NCBI GenBank assembly: GCA_004151065.3 | Contig: NWUY0300065488.1 | Coordinates: forward strand, 1 to 12,322 | Origin: Larix sibirica | Lineage: Eukaryota > Streptophyta > Pinopsida > Pinales > Pinaceae | Reading direction: 5' to 3' | Length of the DNA stretch: 12,322 nucleotides | Part shown: positions 8,618 to 12,322 of the stretch, piece after piece | Numbering within the stretch: position 1 is the first letter of the stretch | Layout: every line of letters starts with the position of its first letter | Made by a program: the position numbers and the translations under genes | The notes under the pieces: generated by a model | Databases searched by the model: none | What the model was told of the DNA's origin: nothing | What the model saw: the letters and a program-made list of their open reading frames with translations, nothing else

Positions 8618-8632
8618 TCATCCCTGCCCCGA

Positions 8633-8644
8633 CATCTGTTTCAA
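8633..8644. repeat. Target-site duplication, right copy
   Basis: CATCTGTTTCAA, identical to 8405-8416. On the minus strand it is the sequence just before the SINE 5' end and lies at the tail of the helicase pseudogene. Confidence 0.8.
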
Positions 8645-8649
8645 ATACT

Positions 8650-9842
8650 TTGCTTAGAGGACTTCCTTATTGGTCTTCTGAAGGAACTCCTTAAATATAT
8701 CTTTTAAAATATCCTTTGCAATTCATGATTAAGTTAATGATGTTGTCTTTTGGAAGTAGGGAACTTGCATTTAGAAAAGGCTAAACCCGAGGGTTGTTGG
8801 CAACTAACAGGTTTCAACACCATTAAAGGATTAGCTTCCATAGAATTCACCACCTGTTTCAAGCAAGTTAGAAATTCCCTTTGAATAAGTGCACAAGAAA
8901 AAACTGTGATCCATAAATTCTCACTCTTCATAGGATATCTGTCAAGAGGAAGCTTCCAAAAATGTGGACCAAATGTAGGAGAAACCCAACAAAATATGTC
9001 ATCCAATGAACAATCATAGTATGGTTGAGATCAACAAGTGGCCTAGAAAATGTGCAAAGATCCCTTGCATGTAAGACAATTCAAGTTGACTTCACACTTG
9101 TCACACTATGCATGTATGGATTTGAAGTATGAATGAGTTTATTATAAACAAAAAAACCAGGTGCCAATATGGAAACATAAGATGTGGGGTGCATAAATAC
9201 ATTTTCTTCAAGTGAAAAGCCTTGGTATCTAATTGCCTTAGGCCTTTTCCCTTCTGGTAATGTTTTTATCCTCGTATGGGACCTTAGAGGCCATCCAACC
9301 CTATCATCCCAACCTGCACATATTTACTATCCTAGTATATCTTCTTGAGTTCCTGTAAGAGGTTTTCCAATATAATTTCTCTAAGAAATATCTACATTGG
9401 CTAAATTTCGGAAATCCCAAGTGAAGTGTTAGTTTAGTTTTTCTCCATTTTATGGTTAAAGATGACTTGAAGTAGCTGCTTTCAAAAATTTGAAATGTCT
9501 TCCATTGTTTTAATATGTAAGGAATTACTCTTACAAAACTTGCCTGGATTACCTACAAGCTCAAATAAACTGAGTGCATTTGCAACTGTTAATGCATCAC
9601 CGCTCATATTTTCAAACATCTTATGGGAAACATTAGCCATTTCACATTTCTTCTTTATTTGTAGATAATCTTGTTCTTCAGTGCATTTTTCATTGACTGC
9701 ATTGACTCCCATTTATTTATCTTGTTTTTCTTGTATTGCATTTGAGCTTAGTTGTGTGAGAAATGGATTATCCATACTCAATGCTGTTGCAATGGCTATG
9801 GAAAAAGCTAAAAACAAGTTTGTTCCAACACATTCCTCCAAG
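8650..9842 (-). pseudogene. DHX37: DHX37/FAS4-type DEAH-box RNA helicase, C-terminal half, pseudogene
   Basis: DHX37 (yeast Dhr1, plant FAS4-like) is a nucleolar helicase for small-subunit ribosome assembly. This copy has only its C-terminal half. From 9842: TNLFLAFSIAIATALSMDNP and GDALTVANALSLFEL, then GNPGKFCKSNSLHIKTMEDI (HA2/ratchet region); after shifts AGWDDRVGW, AIRYQGFSLEENVFMH, FFVYNKLIHTSNPYMHSV, LHARDLCTFSRPLVD (OB-fold part); then CWVSPTFGPHFWKLPLDRYP and VFSCALIQREFL (family-specific C-terminus, about 8985-8870). It ends near 8650. The RecA domains with Walker and DEAH motifs are absent. Breaks: TAA 9713-9715, TGA 9482-9484, several more near 9440-9290, and TGA 9081-9083 where tryptophan is expected; three frames are used. 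Its length (about 1.2 kb) matches the protein with no visible intron, so a 5'-truncated processed copy is possible. Identification is from memory of the family. Confidence 0.8.
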
Positions 9843-9890
9843 TTACTAATGATCTAAAAGAGACAGTTGCTCCAACACATTCTATCTAAT
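9808..9890. repeat. Diverged 47-bp tandem duplication
   Basis: CTAAAA...TCCAACACATTC occurs twice, the exact 12-base core TCCAACACATTC being at 9824-9835 and 9871-9882, 47 bases apart. It covers the left-hand (protein N-terminal) limit of the helicase similarity. Because 47 is not a multiple of three, it also shifts the frame. Confidence 0.5.
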
Positions 9891-9949
9891 ACAAAAAGGA
9901 AGAATGACATCCAAACAATAGTTCATAACCACAATTTGGCATAAAAAAA

Positions 9950-10672
9950 ATTAGGCATCAATTTTTTCAGATATACCACATCCATTCAAATCAATGTTCC
10001 AAGGATTTTCATAGGGTTCAATTTCATCGAGGCTCTAAAAAATATGAAGGGTCATGAATAGTGGATGTTTTCCCCACTAGCTTAGATTCATTTCTCACAT
10101 ATTATCACTGGGAGGTAGGTACATCAGGGCTTGGAAGGAACCAAAGTGCCATGGATAGTTTAGATTAACCCCACCCAATCAAATCAATGGATTATATCTT
10201 CTCGTAGGGAGTAAGACTAATCTATAGTTTGCAGGACTTAAAGCACCAAAAATAAGTAAGGTCAATTAGGAATAAGTAAGACTTGAAGTGCTATGTATGG
10301 TGGATATTCACCCTACCAAATGAGATCAATGGTCACAATGATTTACAGGTAGGAATGTTGATAAGGGGTTGAAAAAACTTAAAGTGTAGTGAATAACAGA
10401 TCTTATCCCAACGGGATGAGATTAATGGTCCACAATTCCTCATGGGAAGGAAGCTTGACCAATGCCCCCAAAATTTTGAAGGTTTGTGAATGATGGATCT
10501 TGGCCTTGCCAAGTTAAATCAATGACCCAAAATTCATCACAAGAGAAGGGCCAATTGAGGGTCAAAATTAATCGAAGTGTCACAAATGGGTAATATTTAC
10601 CCCTCTTCCTTAGATTGTTGAACCAAATCACATCATAGGGCTTGGTATCTTAGGATTCCAAATGGGAGTAAG
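9950..10672. repeat. Diverged tandem array, about 97-bp unit, about 7 copies
   Basis: Copies begin near 9950 (degenerate), 10047, 10143, 10284, 10381, 10479 and 10575, with spacings of 96, 141, 97, 98 and 96 bases between the last six. The second full unit is longer because of extra sequence that includes a doubled AATAAGTAAG (10251 and 10271). A shared pattern runs AAGTG..TGAATGGTGGAT, ACCCTACCAAATGAGATCAA, TGGTCCACAATTC.TCA and GGGAAGG..GACCAAT. Copies differ at many positions, so the array is old. No coding sense is visible. I do not know this repeat from other genomes. Confidence 0.75.
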
Positions 10673-11225
10673 AGCATCGTAAGGAGTGAAATAGTTATCA
10701 TTTTGGAAAAAACATCAAGATTTTTTTGGACCAACATGTAGCATCTTAGAGGAGGATTTTGGTAGCTCTGTTTTGTTTGGGTAGCATTTATCATATTTGG
10801 AGGATTCCAATTGAAATATTTTTTCTATCATTCGTATTGAATAAACATGTAAATTTATGAGAGCAAGTGATATTTCTATCTTGTCAATAAAGGGTCCTAA
10901 ATATTTTGTACAAAGCTATTTACTTCTTTAAAGATTGCATGATGTCCTGTTACAATTTTGGTCTGATATTGTTAGTGTATTTTTTAATCTTTTGTATTTT
11001 CTATATTTTGGAAAATCGCCTAGCTATCCTTGAAACTTGTTCTTCCTTGCCCTTGCCAAAAACCTTGACAAATATTCATACTACAAGCCTTTTCTAGTTA
11101 ATGTGCTCTGCCAACAATGACCCCAAATGAATAGAAAAGGGTAATATTGCCGCTGAATTTTTTTCCTACCTGCTCAATAGTCTCATTTTCTACATTCTTA
11201 TTTTAATAGAAAGAAATAACCAAAG
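10673..11225. other. Stretch without a recognisable gene
   Basis: AT-rich, with short T-runs. The open frames here (for example plus 10906-11097) look like chance frames of low-complexity hydrophobic sequence. If the U2AF65-like gene fragment to the right once extended further left, this could be intron, but I found no RRM1 exon. Confidence 0.4.
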
Positions 11226-11310
11226 AACCTGGATTAGTAAGCTAGGATACTATCAAGCACCTTGTTACCTACTTTTTTTAAGTTGGACTTGCATGTCTTG
11301 AATTCGTAGT
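11226..11310 (+). pseudogene. Possible remnant of the preceding U2AF65 RRM2 exon
   Basis: Weak traces of the sequence expected before the next exon (family wording GPDRIFVGGLPYYFTEAQVR, then ELLESFG): GAACCTGG near 11229, TTACCTACTTTTTTT near 11267 and CTTGAATTCGTAG at about 11297-11309, followed by a GTAAAT donor-like site. Only about 30 bases separate this from the next exon, too short for a normal intron, so a deletion would be needed. I saw this only because the downstream exons are clear. Confidence 0.3.
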
Positions 11311-11339
11311 AAATATGATATGTTGTTTATTTTGTTAAT

Positions 11340-12026
11340 CCTTTTCATGGTTTTGATCTTGTTAAAGATAGAGATACAAATAATTCGAAGGGTTATGCTT
11401 TTTTTGTTTATCAAGTATGTTTTATCCGTGTGCTGATATTTTTGTACATGAATAACTAGTTTGTTTTAGAATCCTATTTTAATGATTCTCGAGGCATCAA
11501 TATAACTTCTTGTTATGTTCAATATGCAAGCTAATTGCATTTGTCAATGTTATAGGATCCAACTGTGACATATATTGCATGTGCTTCCCTTAATGGGATT
11601 AAAATGGGGGATAAGACTTTGATTGTGTGTCATGCTACTGCCAAGTATAGATACACACGATGGAATAATAACCCTTAATGAATATACATCTCTTATTGTT
11701 TATGCTTAGTTATGGAAATCTAACTAAGACTATATATTTTTCATTTGATTGCAGTGGTCAGCCAAAATTAGACAAGGAGAATGTCTTAGCATAAGCTCAA
11801 CAACATATAGTGTTACAAGTGAGGCTTTTGTAGTTGCCACATTGTCCTTTTTGCATACATAAAAGTAATTGGTGGCTTTTCAACTTTGTTCATGTTTCTT
11901 GTTTATCTGATATCCTTTTCTATGTTGTAGAAGCTTACACTGCAAGTTGGATTTGGTGTATCTGGTTTGTTTACTGGTGTTCTTGGCCCAATAGAAACAC
12001 CTAAAAAAGTTGTTTCCTTGACATAG
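11340..12026 (+). pseudogene. U2AF65: U2AF65 (U2 snRNP auxiliary factor large subunit) gene fragment with introns
   Basis: U2AF65 binds the polypyrimidine tract in pre-mRNA to define 3' splice sites. Four consecutive exon pieces are readable. 11340-11414 gives PFHGFDLVKDRDTNNSKG then YAFFVYQ, including the RNP1 motif KGYAFFVY. 11556-11644 gives DPTVTYIACASLNGIKMGDK then TLIVCHATA, the end of RRM2. 11755-11818 gives GQPKLDKENVLA, stop, AQQHIVLQ. 11931-12026 gives KLTLQVGFGVSG ... GPIETPKKVVSLT, stop. Introns of 141, 110 and 112 bases have GT...AG ends, and a fourth donor (GTATGT) follows at 12027. Both stops (TAA 11792-11794, TAG 12024-12026) sit where glutamine is expected. RRM1, the N-terminal RS region and RRM3 are not in the window. 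Retained introns show a DNA-level duplication, not a processed copy. The gene identity is very secure. Confidence 0.9.
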
Positions 12027-12322
12027 GTATGTAACCTTAATCTCTTTTAACAAGAGCACAACTAACCTTCGGAATTGCCTTTGGGCCTAGAAAAAGGTAC
12101 TAGTGTTGGTATCATTTGGGAAAAATAGCTTTCCACATAATTCCACATATCTTAATGATATAAGAAAATTATGAAAGACCAGGTACACCTCATTTTAGTT
12201 TCCTACATATTTAGGTACATCTAGTTCACTAGCTTACCTGATAAATTATGAATCATTATAAGCTAGAATTACAAATGATGAGATCTATGTGTTAATATTT
12301 CTCCTCTCCCCAATTATTAAAG
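12027..12322 (+). other. Downstream of U2AF65 fragment, no exon seen
   Basis: Starts with a splice-donor match GTATGTAA and is otherwise AT-rich. The exon expected next (family wording ...ADELRDDEEYEEI) is not recognisable before the window ends. It may be intron. Confidence 0.45.

Larger units (their letters stand above)
8417..8632 (-). mobile_element. tRNA-derived SINE, apparently full length (216 bp)
   Basis: On the minus strand the insert starts TCGGGGCAGGGATGATGG and ends in GTTAAC plus seven A. It is bounded by perfect 12-bp direct repeats (8405-8416, 8633-8644). The head carries an RNA polymerase III A box, TGGCCTGTTGG (8617-8607), and a B box, GGTTCAAGTC (8561-8552), with a tRNA-like D-loop tract GTTAAGGCG and an anticodon-loop-like TTGTTAA between them. 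The body contains a second tRNA-like stretch in the opposite orientation. G+C and CpG are far above the surroundings (about 19 CpG in 216 bp). SINEs are non-coding and rely on LINE reverse transcriptase. The family name is unknown to me. A and B box spacing is wider than in a tRNA, normal for SINEs. Confidence 0.78.

Noticed and set aside
10440-10631. Minus-strand 63-codon frame
   Set aside because: Lies wholly in the 97-bp tandem array and is not maintained from unit to unit.
9950-10672. CRISPR-like array
   Set aside because: Whole units repeat with divergence and no conserved repeat/unique spacer alternation; the context is a plant nuclear genome.
10906-11097. Plus-strand hydrophobic 63-codon frame
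   Set aside because: Low-complexity AT-rich sequence with no homologue I recognise.
11041-11160. Possible Ty1-copia or gag fragment on the minus strand
   Set aside because: Short peptide-like runs only; nothing could be followed in one frame with a known motif.

Overview
The window looks like intergenic, heterochromatin-type DNA from a large seed-plant genome. A gymnosperm such as a conifer is my best guess. That guess rests on the style of the Ty3/gypsy gag-protease proteins, a plant LINE, plant-type U2AF65 and FAS4/DHX37 relics, low G+C and very low gene density. It is a recollection-based inference, not a search result. I see no intact cellular gene. Every recognisable coding region carries stops or frameshifts.

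Layout. Positions 1-~1998 (minus strand) hold a decayed LINE ORF2 (reverse transcriptase plus C-terminal region). It runs off the left edge and is 5'-truncated at about 2000. It abuts, and probably sits inside, a Ty3/gypsy-like LTR retrotransposon on the same strand: gag 4607-3333, protease and downstream region to about 2003, a tRNA-Asn-type primer binding site at 4641-4624, and a candidate 5' LTR at 5757-4644. From 5758 to 6250 there is an unresolved block and two AT-rich hairpins. Positions 7732-6267 (minus) hold a broken ORF of about 490 codons. It resembles unnamed plant retrotransposon-associated proteins, has a coiled-coil C-terminus, and is flanked by splice-site-like sequences. Positions 7740-8404 are AT-rich without a gene.

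Positions 8417-8632 (minus) hold what I read as a 216-bp tRNA-derived SINE: A and B boxes, an A7 tail and 12-bp target-site duplications. It is strikingly rich in CpG compared with everything around it. It lies at the 3' edge of a minus-strand pseudogene (9842-~8650) of the DHX37/FAS4 DEAH-box RNA helicase C-terminal half. Next comes a diverged tandem array of about 97-bp units (~9950-10672), then a gene-free stretch. Last, on the plus strand, is an intron-containing fragment of the splicing factor U2AF65 (11340-12026) with two glutamine codons changed to stops.

No operon-like or pathway organisation is present. The story is nested insertion (LINE next to or into gypsy; SINE into pseudogene flank), gene-fragment capture or duplication, and decay. 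Several of the stops look like C-to-T (or G-to-A) transitions, as expected for methylated, silenced DNA.
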